NCBI RefSeq assembly: GCF_900114435.1
Contig: NZ_FOZK01000001.1
Coordinates: 1,054,001-1,118,000 of the forward strand
Source: Halomicrobium zhouii
GTDB lineage: Archaea; Halobacteriota; Halobacteria; Halobacteriales; Haloarculaceae
DNA length: 64,000 nt
Direction: 5' to 3'
This document shows positions 25,981 to 35,075 of this stretch, piece by piece (position 1 is the stretch's first letter; each line of letters opens with the position of its first letter). Position numbers and translations under genes: made by a program. A model generated the notes under the pieces. It searched no databases. It saw only the letters and a program-made list of their open reading frames with translations, and was not told the DNA's origin.

Positions 25981-27288
25981 CTACACGTCGGCGACGATGC
26001 GGTAGAGCGCCCCCGTCGGCCCGTCACCGCCTCCACCGTCGCCGCCATCACCGCTGTCACTGCCGTCCTCGCCACCGTCCTCCCCGAGGGACGCCTCGGA
26101 TGCCCGCGAGGTGACGTAGACGGCGTCGTCGGTGACGAGCGGCGTGCTCGTGACCCAGCCGCTCGTCTCGACGCGCCACGATTCGTCGCCCGACTCCTTC
26201 TCGACGGCGTAGAGGCGTCGGTCGTAGGACCCGGCCAGGACGTGGTCGCTCGTGACGACGGGACAGCCGATCACTCTGCCGCCGGTGTCGAAGGCCCACT
26301 GCTCCTCGCCTGTGGCGGCGTCGAGCGCGTAGAGGTTGGAGTCGTGGCTGCCGACGTACACCGTCCCGGTCGACGGCTCGACGGAGGGGCCGGACATCAC
26401 CAGGCTGCCGGTCTCGAAGGCCCACTCCTCGGTGCCGTCGTCGAGGGCGACGCGGTAGACGTGGCCGTCCCAGGAACCGAAGAAGGCGCTGCCGTCGAAG
26501 GTGGCGACGGGGCCCTTGATGGGTTCGCCCGTCGAGAACGTCCACTCGAACTCGTGGTCGGGGTAGGACCAGGCGTAGAGGTCGCCGTCGTTCGACCCGA
26601 CGACGACCCGGTCGTGCTCGGCGTCGACGGCGGGCGTGGAGTGGGGGTGGTCGGTGGGTCGCTGGTCCTCCCAGACGACCTCACCGGTGACGGCGTCGAC
26701 GCCGAACATCCCGCCGCTGGGGTCGTAGTACTCGACGGCGACGTAGACGACGCCGTCCAGGTACCCCGGGCTCGACCCGATGGCGTCCCCGAGCTGGACG
26801 CGCCAGTACTGCTCGCCGGATTCGAGGTCGAACGCGTACAGGTTCCCGTCGTAGGCGCCGACGTAGACCGTGTCGTTGGCGATAGTGGGCGTGCCGTGGA
26901 AGCCTCGCGTGGTGTCGGTGGCGTTCGTCCGCCAGCGGACCTCGCCGTCGGGCGTGACGGCCAGCACGTCGCCGGTGTCGCCCGGGACGACGACGTCGCC
27001 GTTCGGGGCGAGCACCGGACTCGCTTTCGCGGCGGTGTGGTCCCCGGTGTTGACGTCGGGGACCTGCCAGTCGACCCGGACCGATTCGGGGACCGTCGCG
27101 TCCGGCGCGATCCCCCGGCGGGTCGGGCCACCGCGGAACTGCGCGTCGGCGGTCGCGGCGGCCGGACTCGTCGGGCCGCCACCGAGCGTCCGGAGCGGTC
27201 CCGTACAGCCGGCGAGGCCGCCCGTCGCCGCGACACCGGCCGCGGCCGCTCCCGCCGTCCGGAGGAACTGCCGTCTGGATTCGTCCAT
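25981..27288 (-). CDS. PQQ-type beta-propeller lipoprotein
   Basis: 435 residues. Tat signal MDESRRQFLRTAGAAAAG with lipobox LAGC, so it is exported and lipid-anchored. The body has repeated PQQ/BamB-like blades: VYVGAYDGNLYAFDLESGEQYW, VYVAVEYYDPSGGMFGVDAVTGEVVW, VYVGSHDSNLYALDAATGEEQW and LAGSYDRRLYAVEKESGDESW. A Gly/Asp/Ser-rich linker precedes the last strand (ALYRIVADV). It may be a scaffold or a binding protein; catalytic dehydrogenase residues are not evident. Confidence 0.87.
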   Translation of the reverse strand: MDESRRQFLRTAGAAAAGVAATGGLAGCTGPLRTLGGGPTSPAAATADAQFRGGPTRRGIAPDATVPESVRVDWQVPDVNTGDHTAAKASPVLAPNGDVVVPGDTGDVLAVTPDGEVRWRTNATDTTRGFHGTPTIANDTVYVGAYDGNLYAFDLESGEQYWRVQLGDAIGSSPGYLDGVVYVAVEYYDPSGGMFGVDAVTGEVVWEDQRPTDHPHSTPAVDAEHDRVVVGSNDGDLYAWSYPDHEFEWTFSTGEPIKGPVATFDGSAFFGSWDGHVYRVALDDGTEEWAFETGSLVMSGPSVEPSTGTVYVGSHDSNLYALDAATGEEQWAFDTGGRVIGCPVVTSDHVLAGSYDRRLYAVEKESGDESWRVETSGWVTSTPLVTDDAVYVTSRASEASLGEDGGEDGSDSGDGGDGGGGDGPTGALYRIVADV

Positions 27289-27423
27289 CGTTCGTCGACT
27301 GTCCGCGGACCACGATCAAAGCAGTTTGGGTCCACGGCGGCGGGGCGCGGTCCACCAGCGCACGTGGACCGCTCCGCTCACCCGTCCGGCGACTCTCGCA
27401 CTCCTCGACCCCGAGATAAGAAG

Positions 27424-27430
27424 GCTTATT
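27424..27430 (+). promoter_or_regulatory. TATA-like box of secFD
   Basis: GCTTATT is placed 25-31 bases before the secF ATG at 27455, consistent with leaderless transcription of the secF-secD operon. Confidence 0.5.
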
Positions 27431-27454
27431 CGGAGCCCTTTCGCACCAAACCCC

Positions 27455-28336
27455 ATGATGGAGTTCGACGTGCGCGAGGTCGATTACACGGAGTATTCGA
27501 ACCGTCAGCTGGCGGCCGTGCCGCTGGCGGTGCTCGCCCTCGCGATACTGATTCTCGTCGGCTGGTCGCTCTTCGTCACCGGGGCGCCGACCGACCCCGG
27601 TGCACCAGTCACGCCCGGCATCGACTTCACCGGGGGAACCGAGTTGCGCGTCGAATCGGACATGACCCAGCAGGAAGTCGAGGCGTCCTTCGACGAGACC
27701 GTCATCTCGGTTCAGGGCGTCGTCGGGTCCGGTGACACCTACGTCGTCCGCCTCCAGTCCTCGGACGTCCAGTCCATTCGCCAGCAGGCCCAGTCGGCCG
27801 ACATGAACGTCCTCTCGAGCGCCTCGACCGCCCCGTCCTTCGGGGCCGGGGCCCAGCAGACGGCGGTCATCGGGCTGGTCGTCGCCTTCACCGGGATGAG
27901 CCTCCTCGTGTTCGGGCTGTTCCGTACCTTCGTCCCGAGCCTCGCGGTCGTGGTGTCGGCGTTCTCCGACATCATCATCCCGCTCGCGGTGATGAACTTC
28001 ATCGGGATCAAGCTCTCGCTGGGGACCGTCGCCGCCCTCCTGATGCTCATCGGTTACAGCGTCGACTCTGACATCCTGCTCAACAACCACGTCCTCCGGC
28101 GCTCCGGCGGCTTCTACGAGAGCGTCTACCGCGCGATGGAGACCGGTATCACGATGACGCTCACGTCCATCGCCGCGATGACGGTGATGGCCATCGTCGC
28201 GACGATATTCAACATCGACCTGATGGCGGACATCGGCATCGTCCTCGTCATCGGCCTCTCGGCTGATCTCATGAACACCTACCTGTTGAACCTCTCCTTG
28301 CTCCGGTGGTACAAGTACGAGGGGGTGGCGCGATGA
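27455..28336 (+). CDS. secF: Protein-export membrane protein SecF
   Basis: 293 residues from MMEFDVREVDYTEYSNRQL. Six membrane helices with the SecF motif region GIDFTGGTELRV after helix 1 and later SVVDSDILLNNHVLRR-type segment (GYSVDSDILLNNHVL). With SecD it forms the RND-type complex that assists late steps of Sec export. The order secF-secD, reversed from bacteria, is typical of archaea. The stop overlaps the secD start (ATGA). Confidence 0.95.
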   Translation: MMEFDVREVDYTEYSNRQLAAVPLAVLALAILILVGWSLFVTGAPTDPGAPVTPGIDFTGGTELRVESDMTQQEVEASFDETVISVQGVVGSGDTYVVRLQSSDVQSIRQQAQSADMNVLSSASTAPSFGAGAQQTAVIGLVVAFTGMSLLVFGLFRTFVPSLAVVVSAFSDIIIPLAVMNFIGIKLSLGTVAALLMLIGYSVDSDILLNNHVLRRSGGFYESVYRAMETGITMTLTSIAAMTVMAIVATIFNIDLMADIGIVLVIGLSADLMNTYLLNLSLLRWYKYEGVAR

Positions 28337-29961
28337 CCGCCATCCGCGACAACTGGCGCATCGTCCTGCTCGTCTTCCTGCTCGTGGCGAGCGCGGTCGT
28401 GCTGTTCGTCCCGGGCGCGACGGCCGGCGGCGGTGCGAACGAGACGGAAGCGCCGACCGGGACCAACGTCTCCGCGGACGAACGCGACAGCGGGTGGACG
28501 AACCTCCAGTACGGCATCCAGCTCGACGGCGGCTCCCGCATCCGCGCGCCCATCGTCGGCAACACCACGGAGAACGTGAACATCACGAGCTTCAACGAGA
28601 GCGACTCGCTGGAGACCACGCTGGCCCAGCGCTTCGAGATCGACCGCCTGGACGTCGAAGTGACTCCCAACGAGCGGAACGAACCCGACAGCGGTACCGT
28701 CGAGGTGTACAGCCGGAACGTCTCGCAGTCGGAGCTACTGACCGCGCTCCAGGACGAGGGGTACGACGTCTCCGAGTCCGACGTCCGGAACGGCGTCACC
28801 CAGTCGACCCGCGACGAGATGGTTAGCGTGATCGACGAGAAGCTCCAGGTCTCCGCGCTGACCGGCGCCGACGTCCGCGAGGCCCGCACGCCCACGGGCG
28901 AGAACTACATCGTCATCGAGGCAACGGGCCGCGACATCGGCGAGTTGCGCGAAATCCTCGACGACCGGGGCATCGTCCGCCAGTACGTGCTCTACCAGGC
29001 GCAGAACGGATCGGTCGTCCGCGAGGAGGTCCTCACCCAGGAGGACTTCGACGACATCGGCAGCGTCCGCCAGGACCAGGCCGGCCGGTACAGCGTCAGC
29101 GTGACCCTCTCCGATTCCGCCGCGGGGCCGTTCATGCAGGCGATGCAGACCCACGGCTACACCCAGGGCACCCGCTGTGGAGTCGACACACAGAGTTCGA
29201 CGCCGCCGGAAGAACAGCTCTCGGCGGGCGACCGCTGTCTGCTGACGACGCTCAACGGCGAGCCCGTCTTCGCCGCGGGCGTCCAGCCGAACCTCGCCTC
29301 GTCGTTCCGTGACGACACGTTCGTCAACGACCCGTCGATGTCCATGACCGCGCCGGACCGGGACCGCGCCCGCAACCTCGAACTCAGCCTGAAGGTCGGC
29401 GCGCCGCTGCCCGCGCCGCTGGACTTCGCGGATGCCCAGACCACGTCGCTCCAGCCCTCGCTCGGTGACGAGTACAAGACCAACTCGGTCATCACCGGCC
29501 TCATCGCCGTCATTGCCGTGAGCGGCGCGGTGTACACCCGCTACCGCGACCCCCGCGTCGCCGCGCCGATGGTCGTCACCGCGCTCTCGGAGGTGGTGAT
29601 CCTGCTCGGGTTCGTCTCGCTGGTCCAGTTCCCCATCGATCTCTCCCACATCGCCGGCTTCATCGCCGTCATCGGCACGGGGGTGGACGACCTGATCATC
29701 ATCGCCGACGAGATCCTCCAGGAGAAGGGGGTGGCGACGGGCCGGGTCTTCCAGAACCGCTTCCGCAAGGCGTTCTGGGTCATCGGCGCCGCCGCCGCGA
29801 CCACCATCATCGCGATGAGCCCGCTGATGGTGCTCTCGCTAGGCGACCTGACCGGCTTCGCCATCGTCACCATCGTCGGCGTCCTCATCGGTGTGCTGGT
29901 GACGCGCCCGGCCTACGGTGACATCCTTCGCCACCTCGTGCTGAGCGAAGACGAGCGGTAA
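28333..29961 (+). CDS. secD: Protein-export membrane protein SecD
   Basis: 542 residues. First helix IVLLVFLLVASAVVLFVPGA, then a large external domain starting LQYGIQLDGGSRIRAP, with P1/P2-like parts and several N-x-S/T sites, followed by five C-terminal helices (SVITGLIAVIAVSGAVYTRYRDP, GFIAVIGTGVDDLIIIADE). GTGVDDLIII matches the conserved helix-4 motif. Acts with SecF; overlaps it by four bases. A non-ATG start 27 bases upstream is rejected because of this coupling. Confidence 0.95.
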   Translation: MTAIRDNWRIVLLVFLLVASAVVLFVPGATAGGGANETEAPTGTNVSADERDSGWTNLQYGIQLDGGSRIRAPIVGNTTENVNITSFNESDSLETTLAQRFEIDRLDVEVTPNERNEPDSGTVEVYSRNVSQSELLTALQDEGYDVSESDVRNGVTQSTRDEMVSVIDEKLQVSALTGADVREARTPTGENYIVIEATGRDIGELREILDDRGIVRQYVLYQAQNGSVVREEVLTQEDFDDIGSVRQDQAGRYSVSVTLSDSAAGPFMQAMQTHGYTQGTRCGVDTQSSTPPEEQLSAGDRCLLTTLNGEPVFAAGVQPNLASSFRDDTFVNDPSMSMTAPDRDRARNLELSLKVGAPLPAPLDFADAQTTSLQPSLGDEYKTNSVITGLIAVIAVSGAVYTRYRDPRVAAPMVVTALSEVVILLGFVSLVQFPIDLSHIAGFIAVIGTGVDDLIIIADEILQEKGVATGRVFQNRFRKAFWVIGAAAATTIIAMSPLMVLSLGDLTGFAIVTIVGVLIGVLVTRPAYGDILRHLVLSEDER

Positions 29962-30094
29962 GGGATTTCTCGGTTTCCACTCGCTTTTCAGTTCGATTGG
30001 TTCCTCAGCGTGGGACTGGCTTGTCGATCACTATTCCCGTCTGCCGGTCGACCAAAGAAGGCATATATGCGAATGGCAACGATTGCTCGCTAAG

Positions 30095-30469
30095 ATGCCC
30101 CACTTGTCCCGTCGTAGATCTCTGAAAGCGACGGCAGTAGTGTTTCTTGGGTTAAGTGGTTGTATTGGCAGTAATCACGAGTCGGATATCTACATATTTA
30201 ATCAGACAGCATCCACCAGAACGGTAGAAATTGATATCATCGAGAATGGTTCAAAATCGGCGTTTTTCTCCGATTCGACCTCGATCTCGGCGGACGAGAG
30301 ACACGTTTACGACGATCCGATCCCGGAAGAGGCAGTGTGTGAGATACAGATCAGGACAGACGGTGGTCTCGAAACCGGGTTCGAGTGGAAGTCGGGCTAT
30401 GCAGAAACACACAGTGTACAATTCTCTATCAGAGAAAGTCAAATCGAAACATCTCACGGAACGGCGTGA
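30095..30469 (+). CDS. Small secreted lipoprotein, low GC
   Basis: 124 residues. The N-terminus MPHLSRRRSLKATAVVFLGLS has a twin-arginine-like stretch and a lipobox (LSGC), so it should be exported and lipid-modified. The mature part begins SDIYIFNQTASTRTVEIDI and is beta-rich, with a single further Cys. Composition is much less GC-biased (many T/A third positions) and less acidic than neighbours. It sits between secD and rnhB, which are often adjacent in relatives, and so looks inserted. No family recognised. Confidence 0.65.
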   Translation: MPHLSRRRSLKATAVVFLGLSGCIGSNHESDIYIFNQTASTRTVEIDIIENGSKSAFFSDSTSISADERHVYDDPIPEEAVCEIQIRTDGGLETGFEWKSGYAETHSVQFSIRESQIETSHGTA

Positions 30470-30541
30470 GCGCCCCACTGATAGTCGGTATAGTCGGGCT
30501 TCGACTGGCCGATCGACGCGGACGGAGTCGACGATAGGTCC

Positions 30542-31174
30542 TCAAAAGTCGTCCAGTCCCGACTGTTCGGCCGCCGCCAGCACGTCGTCACAGGTCGACC
30601 AGGACGTTCGCGCACACGTCGGCAACTCACCGTAGTCCGCCACGTACTCGCGCAGGAAGGTCCGCGTCGTCGGGTCGCTCGGATACCCACTCCCCACCTC
30701 GCCGTGCTCCGCAGCCAGCCGCTCGACGTGAGCGTCCCGCTCCACCTTCGCGACGATACTCGCCGCGCCCACGACGGTGTCGGACTCGTCGGCCTGGTGT
30801 TCAGCGGTGATACGCACGTCGGCGTCCACCCGGCTCGCCACGCGCTCGCCGAAGCGGCCGGCGTTGGCATCGCCGGCGTCGACCGTCCCGACCTGGCCGT
30901 CGGCGGCAACCTCGCCGAGCGCCTCGGCGTGCGCGGCCACCGTCAGCGTGTTCATGTCCGTCTCGGGGTCATCGATGCGTTCGACGGGTATCTCGGCGAC
31001 GCCGACGGTCGCCAGCTCGCGGATCTCGGCGGCCAGTTCCTCGCGGCGAGCGGGCTTGATCCCCTTCGAGTCCCCGACGCCGTCGGGCAGGGCCGACGGC
31101 TCACAGTGGACCGCCGCGGCGAACATCGAACCCAGCACGGGTCCCTTGCCGGCCTCGTCGACGCCGAATCGCAC
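30542..31174 (-). CDS. rnhB: Ribonuclease HII
   Basis: 210 residues starting at a GTG: MRFGVDEAGKGPVLGSM has the DE pair of the active site (D6, E7 region), GDSKGIKPARRE the second conserved motif, and VDAGDANAGRF plus SIVAKVERD the remaining metal ligands. Removes ribonucleotides and RNA primers from DNA. Length and motif order match archaeal RNase HII. Converges on the lipoprotein gene. Confidence 0.92.
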   Translation of the reverse strand: MRFGVDEAGKGPVLGSMFAAAVHCEPSALPDGVGDSKGIKPARREELAAEIRELATVGVAEIPVERIDDPETDMNTLTVAAHAEALGEVAADGQVGTVDAGDANAGRFGERVASRVDADVRITAEHQADESDTVVGAASIVAKVERDAHVERLAAEHGEVGSGYPSDPTTRTFLREYVADYGELPTCARTSWSTCDDVLAAAEQSGLDDF

Positions 31175-31257
31175 GGCTGTGCAGTGTGTGGCTCGAAAGA
31201 AGTCCGTTGTGGTCTGCGTCGCCCGTCACGGCCTGCGTCGCCCGTTCCGGTCCGCGC

Positions 31258-31401
31258 CTACTCGAACAGGGATCGCGACCGCCTGGGTTCGCCCTCGTCC
31301 GCGTCGTCCAGGTCGAGTCCCTCCGCCTCGGCCCTGGCCCGCAGTTGTTCGTACAGCCGGCAGAACGCCCGATCCATGTGATCGCCCGTCTTGGCTGGCA
31401 T
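31258..31401 (-). CDS. 47-residue acidic protein
   Basis: Small gene too short for routine calling. Product MPAKTGDHMDRAFCRLYEQL followed by RARAEAEGLDLDDADEGEPRRSRSLFE. Third codon positions are almost all G or C and the protein is acidic and helical, as expected for a real haloarchaeal gene. It lies just upstream of rnhB on the same strand (84 bases), so may share its transcript. No family recognised. Confidence 0.55.
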   Translation of the reverse strand: MPAKTGDHMDRAFCRLYEQLRARAEAEGLDLDDADEGEPRRSRSLFE

Positions 31402-31503
31402 CTACCAGTGGATGGTGCGGATCCCTCCTAAGGATTGCGGGTCCGGCGGCGGTTGCCCTCGGCCCCCACCGCACTTTTCTCTGCGGGGCGCCAACACCAC
31501 GCC

Positions 31504-31767
31504 ATGCTTCGATTCCTCATCGCAGTTGTCGGGCTGATCCAGCTCGTCGCGCCCGAGAAGGTCGTCAGGATGTACACGCGGCTGGCCTTCGAGGGGCCCG
31601 AGGCGTTCACCGTCCGCCGGTGGGTCGTGCCGGCGATGCGACTGGAAGGGCTACTGTTGCTCTGGGTCGCCGTCAACGGGCTCGAAACGGGAGAATCGGA
31701 CGAGGAGGCGCTCTCGGATCAGGCGAGCTTGGCGAAGGCGAGCGTGCCCGAGATGTTCTCGATGTAG
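31504..31767 (+). CDS. Small membrane protein
   Basis: 87 residues: MLRFLIAVVGLIQLVAPEKVV, then a loop with FTVRRWVVPAMRLEG and a second helix LLLLWVAVNGLE. The final 20 residues lie within a 49-base convergent overlap with the 3' end of eIF2-beta on the other strand, so the tail may be unimportant. No function known. Confidence 0.6.
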   Translation: MLRFLIAVVGLIQLVAPEKVVRMYTRLAFEGPEAFTVRRWVVPAMRLEGLLLLWVAVNGLETGESDEEALSDQASLAKASVPEMFSM

Positions 31768-32330
31768 GCGGTGACGACCTGGCCCTCGCTGGCGCCGGGG
31801 ACGAAGATGGTGTACTTGCCCTTCTCGGCGACGCCGTCACCTTCGCGGCCGGTGCCGGTGATCTTCACTTCGTAGGTCTTGCCCTCCTCGAGGGTCGCGG
31901 TGTTCTGCTGGCTCGAGGAGTTGCTGCGCTTGGCGACGGGGCGGAAGGCACCACAGGCCTCACAGCGGAGCATGTCGACGCCGTCCTCCTTGGTGAGTTT
32001 GGTGTCCGGGAGGCCACACTCCGAGCAGGTGACGTACTCGGCGACGTAGGCGTCGATGGCGGCCGAGAAGTCGTCGGCGTCGAAGGAGCCGTTGTAGCGG
32101 GCCTGGCTCCCGTCGAACTGGCCGTTGGTCCCGAGTTCGCGCTGGATGGTTCGGTGGACGTGCTTGGAGTCGCGAGCGAGCGCGTCGGCGATGTCGTCCA
32201 GGTTCGTCAGGCGGGTGAAGGCGCCGTCGGTCTGGCCGACGGGGTCGGGGACGGAGAGGCGTTCACCGGCCTCCCGGGGCTGGTCCGGGAGTTCGTCGAA
32301 CGCGCGGTCGAGCGCTGAGTCGTAGTTCAT
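31719..32330 (-). CDS. eif2b: Translation initiation factor 2 subunit beta with C-terminal TRAM domain
   Basis: 203 residues. N-terminal eIF2-beta/eIF5 fold (FTRLTNLDDIADALARDSKHVHRTIQRELGTNGQ), zinc ribbon with CSECGLPDTKL and LRCEACGA (four cysteines), then a Ser/Asn linker and a TRAM domain (ALEEGKTYEVKITGTGREGDGVAEKGKYTIFVPGA region). Part of the heterotrimer that brings initiator tRNA to the small ribosomal subunit. The TRAM extension is a halophile-type addition that could add RNA binding. ATG at 32330 is chosen, as conservation begins with MNYDSALDRAF. Confidence 0.93.
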   Translation of the reverse strand: MNYDSALDRAFDELPDQPREAGERLSVPDPVGQTDGAFTRLTNLDDIADALARDSKHVHRTIQRELGTNGQFDGSQARYNGSFDADDFSAAIDAYVAEYVTCSECGLPDTKLTKEDGVDMLRCEACGAFRPVAKRSNSSSQQNTATLEEGKTYEVKITGTGREGDGVAEKGKYTIFVPGASEGQVVTAYIENISGTLAFAKLA

Positions 32331-32417
32331 ATCGAATCGAGGTGGCAAGGACGTAAATGCGTTCCGTACATCGTGCTATCACTCCTCCCCTCGACGGCGG
32401 ATACGTGCACACTGTGT

Positions 32418-32431
32418 CACACAACCGTGTG
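32418..32431. promoter_or_regulatory. Short palindrome upstream of the DUF7344-like gene
   Basis: CACAC-AACC-GTGTG forms a perfect 5-bp inverted repeat in an AT-richer leader, about 50 bases before the ATG at 32480. It may be an operator for the downstream regulator pair. Evidence is positional only. Confidence 0.3.
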
Positions 32432-32479
32432 TATTGTTAGCAGAAGACACAAATGGGGAGGGCCACTATATACACGCTA

Positions 32480-32866
32480 ATGAGTGACGACCCGCCGGAC
32501 CTTCTCGGCCGTGTCCTCGACGCGGACGTCGACGAGGACCTCCTCCGCGCGCTGGGGACGCGTGAGCAGCGCTACACGCTCTATTACCTCCTCGACCACG
32601 ACCGCGTCACGCTGTCCGAGCTCGCCGACGTCCTCGCCGGCTGGCTGGCGACCACGGAGTCCCGGGTCACCACCGGCGCCGACCGGTCGTCGCTCCGTAT
32701 CGCCCTGTACCACAATCACCTCCCGCAGCTGGCGAGCGCGGGACTCGTCGACTTCGACGCGACGGAACTGGTCGTCGACCGGTCGTCGCTGTCGGCCGAG
32801 GAGCGCGAGATCGTCGAGGCGGCCTACCTCTCGGAACACTGGACCGGCGAGCCCGTCACCCCATGA
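32480..32866 (+). CDS. DUF7344-like winged-helix regulator
   Basis: 128 residues. MSDDPPDLLGRVLDADVDED is followed by a winged-helix core: LGTREQRYTLYYLLDHDRVTLSELADVLAGWL, LRIALYHNHLPQLASAGLVDFD and a C-terminal helix (SAEEREIVEAAYLSEHW). This is the haloarchaeal domain often found with or near sensory proteins. It precedes the DICT-domain gene by 46 bases and is probably its regulatory partner. ATG chosen at the first conserved residue. Confidence 0.82.
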   Translation: MSDDPPDLLGRVLDADVDEDLLRALGTREQRYTLYYLLDHDRVTLSELADVLAGWLATTESRVTTGADRSSLRIALYHNHLPQLASAGLVDFDATELVVDRSSLSAEEREIVEAAYLSEHWTGEPVTP

Positions 32867-32912
32867 CCCGACCACTTCCGGGACCCGGTCCAAGTCCGAC
32901 GCCATCGGGGAG

Positions 32913-33629
32913 ATGACGCTCGCGGACTTCGTCGCGGACGTGGCGAAGCGACGAAAGACGATGGTCGTGTACGCGAGCGACGGCGCGCCCGACGTCGCGG
33001 ACCACTTCGAGTCGCGCAACGTCACCGTCGAGCGCAAGTCGATCGCGCCGGGCGGGCCGGACGGCTTCGTCGTGTTGCGGGACGAGGACGGCTTCGTCGG
33101 CGCCTTCGGCATCGACAAGTTCGCCGAACTGCTGGACCCGCCGCTGTTCCGGCCGACGTACCGGACGGAGGTCTCGGAACCCTGGCGCTCGCTGTACGAG
33201 ATTCTCGACAACACGCTGTTCGCCTCCTTCGGCCGCCGGCAGTTGCTCGGGGCCGCGCGCGAGATAGAGAACCGGGCCTGGCGCGTCGGTGCCGGCACGC
33301 TCCGGGTCGGCTTCCAGTCGCCCGACGCCCTGGCGGCCCAGATGGACGTCTATCGCCGCCTCGTCGAGCAGACCGACCTGTCTATTCACGTCTTCGTCGA
33401 GGCCGGCGACGAGGCGTTCCCCGTGCCCGACGGAGTCGAACTGTTCCGGAGTGAAGGGACGGAGATCGGCGACTTCTGGTTTCTCGTCTACGACGCCGCC
33501 GGGGACCCGCTGAACGCCTGTGCCCTCCTCGCCGAGGAGCGTGCCCTCGGGACCTACTACGGGTTCTGGACGTACGACGAAGACCGGGTCGCGGCGCTCT
33601 CGACCTACCTCCAGGACGTCCACGAGTGA
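32913..33629 (+). CDS. DICT sensory-domain protein
   Basis: 238 residues. MTLADFVADVAKRRKTMVVY starts a long DICT-like domain, with LGAAREIENRAWRVGAGTLRVGFQSPDAL, a known family feature, and a C-terminal half ending FWFLVYDAAGDPLNACALLAEE ... YYGFWTYDEDRVAAL. DICT domains are linked with light or signal sensing in cyanobacteria and haloarchaea. It is coupled to the DUF7344-like regulator upstream. The ligand is unknown. Confidence 0.82.
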   Translation: MTLADFVADVAKRRKTMVVYASDGAPDVADHFESRNVTVERKSIAPGGPDGFVVLRDEDGFVGAFGIDKFAELLDPPLFRPTYRTEVSEPWRSLYEILDNTLFASFGRRQLLGAAREIENRAWRVGAGTLRVGFQSPDALAAQMDVYRRLVEQTDLSIHVFVEAGDEAFPVPDGVELFRSEGTEIGDFWFLVYDAAGDPLNACALLAEERALGTYYGFWTYDEDRVAALSTYLQDVHE

Positions 33630-33872
33630 CGCCCGTCGACCGTGGCTCGCCGACGGAGCGTGAGCGATCCCCACCGCTCTAGGCCGACCGTTCGCTCGTT
33701 CCGGCCGGGGAAACGTCGGGTTTCACCCACTGGAGACGCCTGTGAGGCGCTGTGTCACTGGCGGCGCGATTTCCGGTCCGGGCCGGGAATGCTCGCCGAT
33801 CCAGCGCTAACGTCGGGTTGTCGGCGCTACTCAGGTTCTAACAAAGGATGCCTGGCTCCAAGGCCCACGAGC

Positions 33873-34154
33873 ATGGCAAACAGAGGTCAACAGCAAGAGG
33901 CGATGCGTGCGGCACAAAAGACCGGGATGGACCCCGCCATCGTGGCGTCGGCGGCGTCGGTCGCGCTGTCCTGGTATTTCTACTTCGTCAAGGGCGACAA
34001 ACTCACCGGCCTGTTCGTCGGGCTGTGGCCACCGACGTTCCTGGCGTTCGCGAGCTACTTCGAACAGACGCGCATGAGCGAGATGGTCGACCAGGCGACT
34101 GGCGGGAGCAGCGGCGGTGTCGTCCAGTCACTCGAGCGCGTCATGCAGCGATAA
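33873..34154 (+). CDS. Small membrane protein, haloarchaeal
   Basis: 93 residues: MANRGQQQEAMRAAQKTGMD, helix IVASAASVALSWYFYFVKG, second helix LTGLFVGLWPPTFLAFASYF, and a polar tail with a Gly/Ser patch. Third positions are GC-rich and the start fits. No function recognised; stands alone after a 243-base gap in which I saw no gene. Confidence 0.65.
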   Translation: MANRGQQQEAMRAAQKTGMDPAIVASAASVALSWYFYFVKGDKLTGLFVGLWPPTFLAFASYFEQTRMSEMVDQATGGSSGGVVQSLERVMQR

Positions 34155-34285
34155 CCAGGGCTTCGAGCCCTGTTCGACCCATTCTCCGGTTGCTTACGTA
34201 CTGGCGTCACCCGTCGCGCTCCGGCGGCGACCCGGCTGGTAATCGAGAACGAGCCAGAGACGGAGCGGACGCCGGAACTGACGGC

Positions 34286-34960
34286 CTACGCGAGCCCGCT
34301 GGCTATCTCCCAGCGGTCGGCGGTGACACCGTCGACGCCGAGCGACCGGAGGACGTGAATCTCGGTCCGGCGGCGCGCGGCCTTCCAGGCGACGACGGCC
34401 AGGCCGGCCTCGTGGGCCGCCTCGACGACGTCCGTCTCCAGGCACGTGTCGTAGTAGGGGTGGACGGCGTCACACCCCAGTTCGATGGCGGTCTGGAGCT
34501 TCTCCAGCGGGTCGGACTCGAAGAGCAGGCCTGTGGAGACGTCCCAGCCGAGGTCGGCGACCTCACGGATCGCGGCCTCGTCGAACGACGAGACGCTCAC
34601 CTCGCAGTCTGTCGCGCGGACGGCCTCGCGGACGTCGGCGGCGAGGCCGGTCTCCTTCAGTTCGATCTGCAACTCGACGCCGTCGGGGACCGCGGCGAGC
34701 ACCGTCTCCAGGCGCGGGATCGATTCCCCCGACCCGAGGACGTCGAGCTCCCGTAGCTCCGCCCACGCCATGTCGGCGAGGCGGCCGCTCGCGTCGGTCA
34801 GGCGGTCGACGGTCTCGTCGTGGAAGACGACCAGTTCGCCGGAGCCACAGCGGCGGACGTCGACCTCGACGGCGTCGAGGAAGTTCGCCGCGCGCGTCAC
34901 GGCGCGCACGGTGTTCTCGGGATACACGTCGGCACAGCCTCGGTGGCCGATCACCTGCAT
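34286..34960 (-). CDS. Glycerophosphodiester phosphodiesterase
   Basis: 224 residues. Catalytic features: HRG at 6-8 (His6), E32 and D34 in VEVDVRR, and His47 in FHDETVDRLT; later QIELKE and WDVSTGLLFES, and C-terminal GVDGVTADRWEIA. Hydrolyses glycerophosphodiesters to glycerol-3-phosphate (archaeal glycerol-1-phosphate chemistry possible). It is 115 bases downstream of a nucleotidyltransferase and CDP-glycerol-type transferase, suggesting turnover of a related polyol-phosphate product. Confidence 0.9.
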   Translation of the reverse strand: MQVIGHRGCADVYPENTVRAVTRAANFLDAVEVDVRRCGSGELVVFHDETVDRLTDASGRLADMAWAELRELDVLGSGESIPRLETVLAAVPDGVELQIELKETGLAADVREAVRATDCEVSVSSFDEAAIREVADLGWDVSTGLLFESDPLEKLQTAIELGCDAVHPYYDTCLETDVVEAAHEAGLAVVAWKAARRRTEIHVLRSLGVDGVTADRWEIASGLA

Positions 34961-35075
34961 TGCCGGAGGCGAAGGGAAGGATCCAATTAACGCTGTCGCC
35001 TCGCCGTCGGGCGATTTTCGGACGGCGCTAACCCATCCTTATCGTCGAGGCGAGTGTCCGTTCCGCGCACGTCGC

